Source: a bacterium (GTDB taxonomy: Bacteria; KSB1; UBA2214). Taken from it: a stretch of DNA of 13,876 nucleotides. The notes under the pieces are model-generated. The model saw only the letters and a program-made list of their open reading frames with translations, had not been told where the DNA came from and did no database searches. Within the stretch, counting starts at the first letter, position 1; every line of letters starts with the position of its first letter. The stretch lies in the NCBI GenBank assembly GCA_029560815.1, contig JAKQKF010000401.1:1-13876 (forward strand). Reading direction: 5' to 3'. Made by a program: the position numbers and the translations under genes. Positions 6,534 through 13,876 of the stretch are shown here, piece by piece.

Positions 6534-7208
6534 TCAGATCGCTTCCTCATCGTAAAAGAGGTTGACCCGCAGCATGCCGGCCAGCTTGCGCAATTCCTTC
6601 ACCAGCTCATAGTGCTTCTGTTCGTCGCGCAGGTCGACGTAGAAGGAAATTTCGTAAAGGTTTTCCTCTTCTTCAGTCTTGACGTTGATCAATTTGTGGG
6701 TGCGGCAGTACTGTTTCAGGATGGGTTCATAGGGGACAGCGTCGGGGGTGTCGCCGAGCAGGGAGAACTGGAGCAGAAATTTTCGCCCCATCGGCAGGAC
6801 GGCAGTGCTTTTGGCCATGAGGATCATGACCAGGCCGATCAGCATGGTGGCGCCGATGGCCAGTTTATGCATGCCGACGCCGGCGGCCATACCGATGGCC
6901 AGGCTGAAAAAGATAAAGACGATATCCGCGGTGTCCTTGACGGCGGTGCGGAACCGGATGATGGACATTGCGCCGACCAGGCCAAAAGCCCGGGCCAGGT
7001 TGTTGCCGATGACCATGATGACGACGGCGGTGATCATCGCGAGGTAGATCAGGGCGTGCACAAAACTGACGGCGAAGCCCGGTCCGCGGTAGGTCAGGCG
7101 GTAGATCCAGGAGATGGTGAGCCCGCACACCAGGGCGAAGAGCAAATTGGTGGCTACCTGTTCAAAGGTGATGCTGGTGACAAAGATGGTACTGAATTCC
7201 TGCAACAT
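6534..7208 (-). CDS. DUF4956-family integral membrane protein
   Basis: A 224-residue membrane protein. Predicted membrane helices: about 15-36, 48-70, 93-113 and 116-134. The conserved DUF4956 core lies at 68-112 (GNNLARAFGLVGAMSIIRFR, then TAVKDTADIVFIFFSLAIGMAAG). The remainder (143-224) looks like a small soluble alpha/beta domain with a charged stretch at 176-200. DUF4956 proteins are commonly encoded beside VTC polyphosphate-polymerase-domain proteins, as here; the biochemical role is not established. The start is fixed by the preceding in-frame stop; AGGAGG lies about 14 nt upstream, which is rather far. It is the last gene of a three-gene operon, 18 bp after the VTC gene. A relic of a second copy is at 1445-1520. 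Confidence 0.9.
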   Translation of the reverse strand: MLQEFSTIFVTSITFEQVATNLLFALVCGLTISWIYRLTYRGPGFAVSFVHALIYLAMITAVVIMVIGNNLARAFGLVGAMSIIRFRTAVKDTADIVFIFFSLAIGMAAGVGMHKLAIGATMLIGLVMILMAKSTAVLPMGRKFLLQFSLLGDTPDAVPYEPILKQYCRTHKLINVKTEEEENLYEISFYVDLRDEQKHYELVKELRKLAGMLRVNLFYDEEAI

Positions 7209-7226
7209 GGTCTTGTGCTCATCCTC

Positions 7227-8045
7227 CTATTGGGTGCCGGTCTCGCCCATGCGATGCGGTCTGGTTTCAATTCCTCCCCAGGCGGGCAGCAGCAGGGAGC
7301 CTTTATCCCTGCCATAGCGTCCGGGCTGCAAAGCCCTGGCGCGCTCCAGCGACAAGGTGTACTTGGAAATCGCCTGCCGCTGCAGGCTGAATTCCGTAAT
7401 GACATCGACCAGCCACTCGGGCAGACTGTCGTAAAATTTTACTTCAAAGACGAAATGGTGCCGGAAGAGCGGGTCGAGCGATTTTTCCTCAAAAAGGATG
7501 CCCGGATCCTGCGTGCGGCGAAAGCGGATATGTTTGTCAAAGGTAAGCCGGATGCGGCGGTCGAAGGTCGCAAAAAAGGCCTCCCGTTCATAGGCGATGA
7601 GGATGGCGGGACTCATGCCCTTGGCGATGACCTGGTAGAAAAACTGCCGTGCATCCTCCTTGCCCTGTTCGAAAGCGCGCCGGACGCGGACGTGGCGCTC
7701 GACATCGCGATCGCGGAGCAGGGCCGGCAGCTCGGACCAGGGCACGGGCGCCCGGTTCTTGCGGATAAAAGGACCATATTTACGCTTGAGCTCGAGAAAG
7801 ACGGTGCTCCCCGGCTCCGGCTGGTTATAGCCCCGGATGCGCACCTTGATGCGGCGTTCGATGCCGGCCAGCTTTTCGTCGTAGCTGCGATATCCGGTGT
7901 TCTCGTAATAGATGCTGCGGACGGTATACTGATGCTCCGCCCGCCGTCCGGCAAATTTGTCTTCCTGGACAAACGGTTTGATCCGCCGGCGCAGTGCGTC
8001 GATCCCGCTGAAAGGCACCAGATATTTGAATTCATAACGCAACAT
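7227..8045 (-). CDS. VTC-type polyphosphate polymerase domain protein
   Basis: A 272-residue soluble protein made of one VTC domain, the tunnel-shaped domain that in yeast Vtc4 makes polyphosphate from ATP. Family motifs in order: YEFKYL (4-9), RSIYYEN (43-49), the basic strand RRIKVRIRGY (64-73), FLELKRKY (83-90), IAYEREAF (150-157), RLTFDKHIRFR (166-176), FEVKFYD (200-206) and SKYTL (228-232). The basic residues and the paired E-K motifs expected to line the tunnel are all present, so an active enzyme is likely. The start at 8045 is preferred: it begins right at the conserved YEFKYL and lies 5 nt after the stop of the HlyD gene, suggesting translational coupling, since no strong ribosome site is visible. 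A start at 8111 would overlap the HlyD gene by 61 bp. Confidence 0.9.
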   Translation of the reverse strand: MLRYEFKYLVPFSGIDALRRRIKPFVQEDKFAGRRAEHQYTVRSIYYENTGYRSYDEKLAGIERRIKVRIRGYNQPEPGSTVFLELKRKYGPFIRKNRAPVPWSELPALLRDRDVERHVRVRRAFEQGKEDARQFFYQVIAKGMSPAILIAYEREAFFATFDRRIRLTFDKHIRFRRTQDPGILFEEKSLDPLFRHHFVFEVKFYDSLPEWLVDVITEFSLQRQAISKYTLSLERARALQPGRYGRDKGSLLLPAWGGIETRPHRMGETGTQ

Positions 8046-8050
8046 GCAAA

Positions 8051-9115
8051 TTATTCCATAAACCTTTGCAAATACTGCAATTTTGACAATGATTCGCACC
8101 TGATTTTGCACGGGATGAACATGCCCGGGATCAGGCCGGTCGCGTTTTCGAGACGCGCCACAACCCAGAAGATCTGCTCTCCGTTCAGCAGCTCCAGCAT
8201 CGGATTGATGAAGACGATGGGCCCGCTGCCGCTGAGGTGGCCGTCACTGGCGCGAATGGTCACCTCCTCGCCGCCCGAAATCAGCGCACGTTCGCGGGCG
8301 CGCACCGGCATGGTGAGGATGTAGCTGGCGGTTTCGGCGACGGCCATCAGGGTATCGGAAGCGAAATGCTGGATCCTGGTCCCGGCGATGGGGGAGCGCA
8401 CGAGATAGCCCTCCGACTTGAGCTGCAGGGCGGCGAGTTCCTCCTCCAGACCTGCAATCCGGGCCTGCATCAACGCGATCTCTTCCTTTTTGGCGCCGGT
8501 CTGCAGGACGGCCAGCCGGGATCTGGCCATCGCGATATTGGCCTCATAGGCCCGCTGGGTGGCCAGAGCCAGTTCGTACTCCTGATAGGAGACCAGCTGC
8601 CGGGCCTGGAGTTCAGCCAGACGTTCGGCGACCCGCTTTTGCTCCTGCGCCAGCACAACCGCGTGCTCGACCTGATGGCGGGCCTCTTCGATCATGGCGG
8701 TCTTCTCGCCGGTAGAGAGGACAAGCAGAGAGTTCCGTGCTTCGGCCAGGGCACCCTGGAGCTCCGCGACCGCCTGCACCAGGTCCGCAGAGTGGAGAAT
8801 GGCGATGGTATCGCCCTCGGCGACCTGCGCAGAACCCAGCACGCCCGGCAGGATCCGGAATTCAGCCGCATCGCCGCGCAGCAGCTGGGTGACCGTCACT
8901 TTCTCCGCTGTAGCCGATTCGTGATTCCAGAGGTGGGTGGAAATCTGCCCATCGTCGGCCCGCACGACCAGCCATTCGCGGCGCGGCTGGACCTTGCCGA
9001 TGGTTTTCAGGGTGTAGGGAATGCGGAAGGGAAGCAGCAGAACGAGCAGCAGGGCAGCGGCAATGACCAGCCAGCGGAACGCCGATGTTGGGGTCAGTTT
9101 ATTCACATGAACCAT
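8051..9115 (-). CDS. HlyD-like membrane-fusion (periplasmic adaptor) protein
   Basis: A 354-residue protein with the layout of HlyD/AcrA-type adaptors: short cytoplasmic start, one membrane helix (about 14-30), first half of the lipoyl/barrel-sandwich domain (about 38-110), a long alpha-helical coiled-coil hairpin (111-235, rich in A, E, Q and L), the second lipoyl half (LVRSPIAGTRI, 238-248) and a beta-barrel domain to about 340 (GLIPGMFIPCKI). Such proteins link an inner-membrane transporter to an outer-membrane channel, but neither partner is encoded in the window. It heads the operon with the VTC and DUF4956 genes. The start at 9115 lacks a clear Shine-Dalgarno. Residues 50-95 between membrane and lipoyl parts are longer than usual. 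Confidence 0.85.
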   Translation of the reverse strand: MVHVNKLTPTSAFRWLVIAAALLLVLLLPFRIPYTLKTIGKVQPRREWLVVRADDGQISTHLWNHESATAEKVTVTQLLRGDAAEFRILPGVLGSAQVAEGDTIAILHSADLVQAVAELQGALAEARNSLLVLSTGEKTAMIEEARHQVEHAVVLAQEQKRVAERLAELQARQLVSYQEYELALATQRAYEANIAMARSRLAVLQTGAKKEEIALMQARIAGLEEELAALQLKSEGYLVRSPIAGTRIQHFASDTLMAVAETASYILTMPVRARERALISGGEEVTIRASDGHLSGSGPIVFINPMLELLNGEQIFWVVARLENATGLIPGMFIPCKIRCESLSKLQYLQRFME

Positions 9116-9357
9116 CCGGTCGAGAATAATGCGCTATGATTATAATGGCCTGGCGAAAGCAGTCCCCCTTTTTTGCCCGCGGAATCCGGGCTCTCCCGCG
9201 TCCAGTCAGTTGTTGATAATTTAAAATATAGAGATTATACCAGAGGAATGCAAGGTAAAAGCGGAGCGGCCCAGCCCTTGTCGGGTAACTGAAATCCGGA
9301 AGGGGAGAGGAGCGTTTTTAGACGGAGGCGATCGAAGCGCAAGGTAAGGAGACCTGC
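9116..9357. other. Intergenic region between the lyase genes and the HlyD operon
   Basis: These 242 bases hold the extended -10 candidate (9234-9242), a second exact minus-strand TATAAT (9139-9144) and a GC-rich inverted repeat (CGCGG...CCGCG, about 9179-9200) with no T-run on the proper side. No convincing terminator for the GH2-lyase gene was found. Confidence 0.5.
9234..9242 (-). promoter_or_regulatory. Extended -10 promoter candidate for the HlyD-VTC-DUF4956 operon
   Basis: On the minus strand TGGTATAAT is an exact extended -10 element (TGnTATAAT; TATAAT at 9234-9239). No good -35 is seen at normal spacing, which is usual for extended -10 promoters. The start would be about 9227, a leader of about 112 nt. 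A second exact TATAAT (9139-9144) closer to the gene lacks both a TG extension and a -35, and would leave a leader of only about 17 nt. Confidence 0.45.
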
Positions 9358-12300
9358 TTATTCAATCCAGAGCAGGGGATAACGAACCGGGAAGTTGCGC
9401 TCTCCCTCCGCGGTGGCCGGTCCAGGTGGCAGCTTTTGCCAGAGATCCAGAAAGCGTTTTTCATTCCAGGCCAGTGCGGAGAAGAGCAGGGCAGGCTGCC
9501 GTACCGGCCATTCGTCGAAGTACATGACGTCAGCCGGATAGGGCCACCGGGATTTGTCCACAATATAAGGGTAGATATACTCCAGAGCTTTTCTCATTCC
9601 CCTGCCGTCCGCGAGACGGAAATCCCAAAGATTATCTTCCGGGATGGAGAGGATCCAGCAGACCATCGCCAGGGCATCGAGGTTGAAGAGGGAATAGCCA
9701 TAGGGTTTGGTGCGGCCCAACTCGAGGGGGAAACTGCCATCGGCGGCGAGCTGCTGAGGAAGCAGCACATTTTTAAAACGGTCGCGGCAAAAAGCCATCA
9801 GGCTGTCATTGCCGGTGAGCCGGGCAAATTCAGCCGCCTGCATCACCCAGCAGGTGCCGTGGTTGTTTTTACGTTCGCGCTCATCGATGCCGTTTGCAGA
9901 GGTGGTCAGCCAGGAGAGATAGGCCCTGAACCACGCCGTGATCTGCCGGTCGAGTTCCGGGGGCATAGCGCTTGAACTCCTGAGCAGAGAGATCGACCGG
10001 GCCACTTCGAGCAGATGGATGGTGTCGATAATGCCGACGCCGCGGCCTTTGGTGACGCCCTTGATCGCCTGGGCATAGTCCAGGTGGGGATTCATTTTTG
10101 TGTTCTCATCGACAAACCAGGCCGCCAGGTGTTGAAGGGCAGCCCGGGCGTAGCGCTCATCTGTGCTGATTTGCCAGGCGCTGGTGAGGGCGGCCACCCG
10201 TATGCTCATTCCCCGCAGCAGCTCGCGATGCGCGACGAAATTGTCCGGGTTGGTCAGACCATCGCGGCGGATGTAGGGTCCCTCCGGATTGGCCGGATCC
10301 GGCCACCAGTAATCGCCCTCTGAATAATAATCGTGCCGTCCACCTGCGCTGCGCGGGCAAGAAACCGAGGTTATGGTGACCGGTTCACTATGCAACCAGC
10401 TCTCCGCCTCGCGCAGCACCCGGTCCCGTTCGCTCTCCATCAGGGCGGGAGGTAGAGGCTCAGGAGGAATGGTAATCCAGGCGCCCTTGAAGTCCTGGTT
10501 GCGGGCATCGATGATCGTCCGGCCATCGCCGGGCATGCATTCGATGGCGGCCTGGCCGTTGGCGAACTCGATGACTTGGCTGCGGGTGGGAGTGCCGTAA
10601 TTCACCAGCAGGCGGCCGGCTCCGCCGGAGCTGAAATAGACTCTTTTATTATACTCCAGGCAGCGCTGCCCCTGGTTGTCGACGACCCGTGCGGTGACGA
10701 GCCAGAGGTCATCCGTCCTTTTTTGCGCCGAGAGTACAATCTCTTCGGGTTTGCCGCTCTTCCGGCCGGTATAGTGCACGGTCAGTGTATCGCGCGTCAC
10801 CTCGCGGCCGCCGGCGAAGCCAATGGCAAGCAGGTGATTTTCTCCCTCCTGAAAAAGGAGCTGCCAGCGCAGGCCGCTGGCGGGGAAATCGCCGGGCACC
10901 CGCGCTTTACGTCCCACTGCGGTGCCATTCACGTAGAGTTCCACCTCGGCGCAGTTGCTGAAAACGCAAAGCTGCAAGGGTTCGCCCGCCTTGCCGACGC
11001 GTTCCCGCCAGGTCGGTGATTCGATATGGCAGAATTTGGGGTATTTTGTCCACCAGCTTTTAAAAACGTACCAGGCATCCTTGGGTTTGCCGGCCCGGTC
11101 GACCAGCCCTTTCTGGTTGACATAGGGGATCGGGTTTTCCGGCCGCAAGGGGGTGGCAAAATCCTTAAAGGCCCACTGCGCCGTTCCGCTCAGCCAGTCG
11201 AGGCGTTCCGAGACTGTCAGGTGCCAGTCGAAGAGATCGACGATGTAATTCTCGCTCCAGTCTCCCTCCTCCGAAATGCGCGCGACATTGACCATATTGG
11301 GTTGTTCCGCCCACTCATCCTCCTTGACGATGCCCTTGCCGTCGACCGGATTTTCAGTATGCCGGCCGACATGGCTGTCGCCGCCAAATTCGATGTGGAT
11401 GAAGCGGGGGTAACGCTCCCTTGCGGCGGTCAGGGCCTTTTCGTAGCTGGCGTAGACGCCTGAATACCATCCCGCCCAGATCGAGGGCGAGAAGATATCG
11501 GTGATGCCCTCCCCGCCCGTGAATTTGCGCACCGCCGTCAGCCGGCCTGGATCGAGCGCGTGCGCCCGGGCGTGCAGTCCGGCGGCGAAGGCGCGCAGGG
11601 AGTCGGGATGATCGCCGCCGGGGAAATCGGGGAGCCAGTAGATCTCATTGCCGATCGACCACAGAATGATAGAGGGATGGTTGTAGTTCTGCTCGATCTG
11701 TTCCCGGAAGAGGCGGCGGGTATGGTTCTGCCAGACCGTTCCGCCCATACCGCCGCGGCACCAGGGCAGTTCATCCCAGACGAGCAGCCCGAGCTCATCG
11801 CAGGCGCGGTAGACGGCGGGGTCCTGCGGATAGTGGCCAAGGCGGACGAAATTGGCCCCCATCTCCTTGATCATGCGCATGTCGCGCAGGTGGAGGGAAT
11901 CAGGCAGGGCATTGCCGAAGCCGGCGTACTCCTCGTGGCGATGGGTGCCGCGCAGGAGCTGCCGTCGTCCATTGAGAAAAAAAGCTCCCTTTTCCGCGAA
12001 CTCAAACCAGCGGCAGCCGAAGCGTTCTATGAGTGTGTCGGCGCAGCGCCCGGTTTTCAATCCTACTGTCATATGGTAGAGGGCGGGCTGGTCCGGCGAC
12101 CAGAGCAGGGGATTTTTTAGACCAGGAAAACGGAGGTCGATCTCGTTGGATCCCGGCGCCAGCGCGGCGGTGCTGACGGTTCTGGCCACCACTTTGCCCT
12201 GTGGATCCCTGATCAGAGCGGAGAGTGTATATCTCTCTTTTTGCGAAGCGCCGTGGACTATCCGCACCCGGGCCGTCACCTTCGCGGAGCGGGCGCTGAC

Positions 12301-12927
12301 CCGAGGGGTGCTGATCAGCACCTGGTCGATGTAATCGGCGGGCAGCACCTGCAGCCAGAGGTCCCGGCAGATCCCGCCATAGATGATGAAATCGGATTTC
12401 TGTGAAGGGATGATGTCGCGGTTGACCGCATTATCCACGCGCACGGCGATCCGGTTCAGGCCTTTGATGATAAGGGGGGTGATATCCACTGCAAAGCCGA
12501 CATAGCCGCCGATGTGCCCGCCGGCCCTGCGACCATTGACGTAGAGATCGGTCGTGATATTGGCCCCTTCGAAACAGAGGCGGAAAACGCGCGGTCCGGT
12601 GAAATCGGGGATGAGGATCTCCTTGCGGTACCAGCCGGCATCGCGCCGGTAGCCGGGGATCTGATCGACGGCGTCGAAGGCGTTCCAGCTGTGGGGGAGA
12701 TCAACTTTTTCCCAGGGAAGCGCCGGATCATCAAGAGCTTTTACCGATGGGAGGGCTTGTTCGAGATACTCCCAGCCGGAGTTGAGGCTGATGACCTGGC
12801 GCGCGGCACTGTGTTCGATCACGATGGCCTGAGTGGATGCGGCCGGAGCGGGCGCCAGGTGAAGGACGGCGAAGATAACCACCCCCGCCAGAGAGAGTAG
12901 AGGGTTCATTTCAGAGCGATATGACAT
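9358..12927 (-). CDS. GH2 glycosidase fused to an alginate-lyase-like domain
   Basis: A 1189-residue exported protein. Signal peptide about 1-30 (hydrophobic LLSLAGVVIFAVLHLAPAPAA). Domains: GH2 sugar-binding jelly roll 45-195; Ig-like 200-305; TIM barrel 306-590 with GTHRHEEYAGFG (327-338), acid/base pair N427-E428 in WSIGNEIYW, and likely nucleophile E513 in IHIEFGGD; a DUF4982-like domain about 600-720; an Ig-like domain 727-820; and an alginate-lyase-like (alpha/alpha) domain 825-1189 with YWWPDPANPEGPYIRRDG, NNHGTCW (1021-1027) and GRTKPYGYSLFNL (1071-1083), which supply the Asn, His, Arg and Tyr expected for lyase chemistry. Both enzyme parts look complete. Probably a beta-glycosidase plus uronate lyase acting on an acidic polysaccharide; the exact substrate is not known. 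The start at 12927 or 12909 is uncertain. It follows the upstream lyase gene by 21 bp. Confidence 0.9.
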   Translation of the reverse strand: MSYRSEMNPLLSLAGVVIFAVLHLAPAPAASTQAIVIEHSAARQVISLNSGWEYLEQALPSVKALDDPALPWEKVDLPHSWNAFDAVDQIPGYRRDAGWYRKEILIPDFTGPRVFRLCFEGANITTDLYVNGRRAGGHIGGYVGFAVDITPLIIKGLNRIAVRVDNAVNRDIIPSQKSDFIIYGGICRDLWLQVLPADYIDQVLISTPRVSARSAKVTARVRIVHGASQKERYTLSALIRDPQGKVVARTVSTAALAPGSNEIDLRFPGLKNPLLWSPDQPALYHMTVGLKTGRCADTLIERFGCRWFEFAEKGAFFLNGRRQLLRGTHRHEEYAGFGNALPDSLHLRDMRMIKEMGANFVRLGHYPQDPAVYRACDELGLLVWDELPWCRGGMGGTVWQNHTRRLFREQIEQNYNHPSIILWSIGNEIYWLPDFPGGDHPDSLRAFAAGLHARAHALDPGRLTAVRKFTGGEGITDIFSPSIWAGWYSGVYASYEKALTAARERYPRFIHIEFGGDSHVGRHTENPVDGKGIVKEDEWAEQPNMVNVARISEEGDWSENYIVDLFDWHLTVSERLDWLSGTAQWAFKDFATPLRPENPIPYVNQKGLVDRAGKPKDAWYVFKSWWTKYPKFCHIESPTWRERVGKAGEPLQLCVFSNCAEVELYVNGTAVGRKARVPGDFPASGLRWQLLFQEGENHLLAIGFAGGREVTRDTLTVHYTGRKSGKPEEIVLSAQKRTDDLWLVTARVVDNQGQRCLEYNKRVYFSSGGAGRLLVNYGTPTRSQVIEFANGQAAIECMPGDGRTIIDARNQDFKGAWITIPPEPLPPALMESERDRVLREAESWLHSEPVTITSVSCPRSAGGRHDYYSEGDYWWPDPANPEGPYIRRDGLTNPDNFVAHRELLRGMSIRVAALTSAWQISTDERYARAALQHLAAWFVDENTKMNPHLDYAQAIKGVTKGRGVGIIDTIHLLEVARSISLLRSSSAMPPELDRQITAWFRAYLSWLTTSANGIDERERKNNHGTCWVMQAAEFARLTGNDSLMAFCRDRFKNVLLPQQLAADGSFPLELGRTKPYGYSLFNLDALAMVCWILSIPEDNLWDFRLADGRGMRKALEYIYPYIVDKSRWPYPADVMYFDEWPVRQPALLFSALAWNEKRFLDLWQKLPPGPATAEGERNFPVRYPLLWIE

Positions 12928-12948
12928 AGCCTGGTTCCCATGCTGGAT

Positions 12949-13876
12949 TTATGGAAGGGGGGGCGAGAGCAGATTTATCCGGCTGGCGGGCCGGACGCCA
13001 CCGGGCAGGCGGTTGGCAGCCTCCAGATAGCGTGCATCCTTATATTTTGCAGCCGCGAAACGCAGCAGTGCGGTCAGCTCTTCGACGCTGCCCTCGATGG
13101 CGGTGATCTGCCGGTACCCCCATTCTTTCTCTCCGGCAAGATAGGGGAGAAGAAAATCGAGGGCCTTGCGGATGCTGCGGCCATCCCGCGTCGCATAGTG
13201 CCAAAGATCGAGGCCGATCCGGTCGCCGAGCAGCGCAGCGGCGAAGAAGGCTTCGAGGTTCATGGCGCTGTAGCTCAGGGCGCGGGTGCGCACGAGCTCG
13301 CGGGGCTGGCGGCCATCCGGCTCGATCTGGCGGGCGATGCGCCTTTCGGCGAACTCGTCCAGGATCCGGCGTGCAGCGGGCTCATCGCCGAGATAGAGGG
13401 CCAGGAAAGCGGCCTGGACGTCGTACCAGGTGCCGTGGTTGTTCTGTGCGGCTGCCTCTTTGCGGCCCGTATCACTTTGCAGGAGCCAGCGGTGATAGCG
13501 CTCGAGCCACTCTTCGAGGGCCTGCTGGTCTTTTAAGGTCCAGGAGGAGGAGCCGGCGAGCAGACGGGCGGCGTCAGCTATGCGGAAAAAGGAACGGCCC
13601 TCGATGATGCCCACCCCCCGGCCCACGTTCTGGCCCGGGATGAATTGGGCATACTCGAGGTGAGGATTCATCCGCGTCGCCGCATCGAGGAACCAGGCGC
13701 GCAGGAGGCGCGCGGCCTGACGGGCATATTTTTCACGGCCGGTGAAGAACCAGGCGAAGGCCAGGGTGTTAACCCGCTCGTCGGCAGTGCGCAGGGGGAT
13801 CTTGTCGTAGCGCTCCACCTCGGGATTGATCTCGCCATCGCGGCGGATCCAGGGCAGACCATCCGGCTTTTGGGGG
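12949..13876 (-). CDS. Alginate-lyase-family protein, 5' end outside the window
   Basis: The frame is open to the right edge, so the N-terminus is missing; the GTG at 13818 is not the real start, because conserved family sequence (KPDGLPWIRRDGEINPE) continues upstream of it. About 309 residues are seen. Motifs match the lyase part of the neighbouring fusion: MNPHLEYAQ, GRGVGIIEG, QNNHGTWYDVQAA (13445-13415 region), and VRTRALSYSAMNLEAF with the likely Arg and Tyr. These are the pfam Alginate_lyase-type (alpha/alpha)-barrel residues; families such as PL5 and PL38 share this style, and I cannot choose between them. It probably cleaves an alginate- or glucuronate-type polymer by beta-elimination. 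It is co-transcribed with the GH2-lyase fusion (21-bp gap). Confidence 0.88.
   Translation of the reverse strand, partial: PQKPDGLPWIRRDGEINPEVERYDKIPLRTADERVNTLAFAWFFTGREKYARQAARLLRAWFLDAATRMNPHLEYAQFIPGQNVGRGVGIIEGRSFFRIADAARLLAGSSSWTLKDQQALEEWLERYHRWLLQSDTGRKEAAAQNNHGTWYDVQAAFLALYLGDEPAARRILDEFAERRIARQIEPDGRQPRELVRTRALSYSAMNLEAFFAAALLGDRIGLDLWHYATRDGRSIRKALDFLLPYLAGEKEWGYRQITAIEGSVEELTALLRFAAAKYKDARYLEAANRLPGGVRPASRINLLSPPLP

Noticed and set aside
8046..8111. A longer VTC protein starting at 8111
   Set aside because: The extra residues overlap the HlyD gene and are not part of the domain, which begins at the conserved YEFKYL.
6612..9139. Long plus-strand frames opposite the DUF4956, VTC and HlyD genes (570 and 300 codons)
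   Set aside because: They are shadows of three well-recognised minus-strand genes; no ribosome site or domain supports them.
1..13876. CRISPR array, tRNA or rRNA genes
   Set aside because: No regularly spaced identical repeats and no cloverleaf or rRNA core sequence were seen on either strand; short tRNA-like folds cannot be fully excluded by eye.

Overview
The window looks like a GC-rich chromosomal segment from a Gram-negative bacterium of the Bacteroidota/Chlorobiota/Calditrichota/KSB1 side of the tree. The main reason is a secreted protein ending in a FlgD-like sorting tail (NYPNPFNP motif, ending MILVR) typical of those lineages. The phylum is an inference; there is no rRNA or other marker gene. 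Almost every gene is on the minus strand.

Left part (1-1746): the start of an exported protein runs off the left edge (185 to 1, minus). A gene-poor 750 bp stretch follows, holding two IS21-like repeats, a 31 bp terminator copy and an 87 bp relic of a LamG-domain gene. Then comes a plus-strand cyclic-nucleotide-binding-domain protein (940-1398), and facing it a relic of the 3' end of a DUF4956 gene (about 1445-1520).

Middle (1691-9115): a 1483-residue secreted protein (glycerophosphodiester phosphodiesterase domain, FN3, Ig-like domains, three LamG domains, sorting tail) is followed, in map order, by a relic of the 3' end of a second cyclic-nucleotide-binding gene. Next is a minus-strand operon read from 9115 to 6534: a HlyD-like membrane-fusion protein, a VTC-type polyphosphate polymerase domain protein, and a DUF4956 membrane protein.

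Right part (9358-13876): two closely spaced minus-strand genes for polysaccharide breakdown, an alginate-lyase-family protein (5' end off the window) and a 1189-residue protein joining a complete GH2 glycosidase to a complete alginate-lyase-like domain.

The most striking structure is that the order [terminator - LamG gene - cNMP gene - DUF4956 gene] occurs twice in tandem. In the first copy the LamG and DUF4956 genes are reduced to relics; in the second the cNMP gene is. What is left is one working set of each gene, with the cNMP gene and the DUF4956 operon separated by the large LamG gene. This suggests that the cyclic-nucleotide-domain protein, the DUF4956/VTC/HlyD operon and the secreted phosphodiesterase form a linked module, possibly concerned with phosphate or polyphosphate and the cell surface. 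That function is a hypothesis; the gene families and relics are visible in the sequence.
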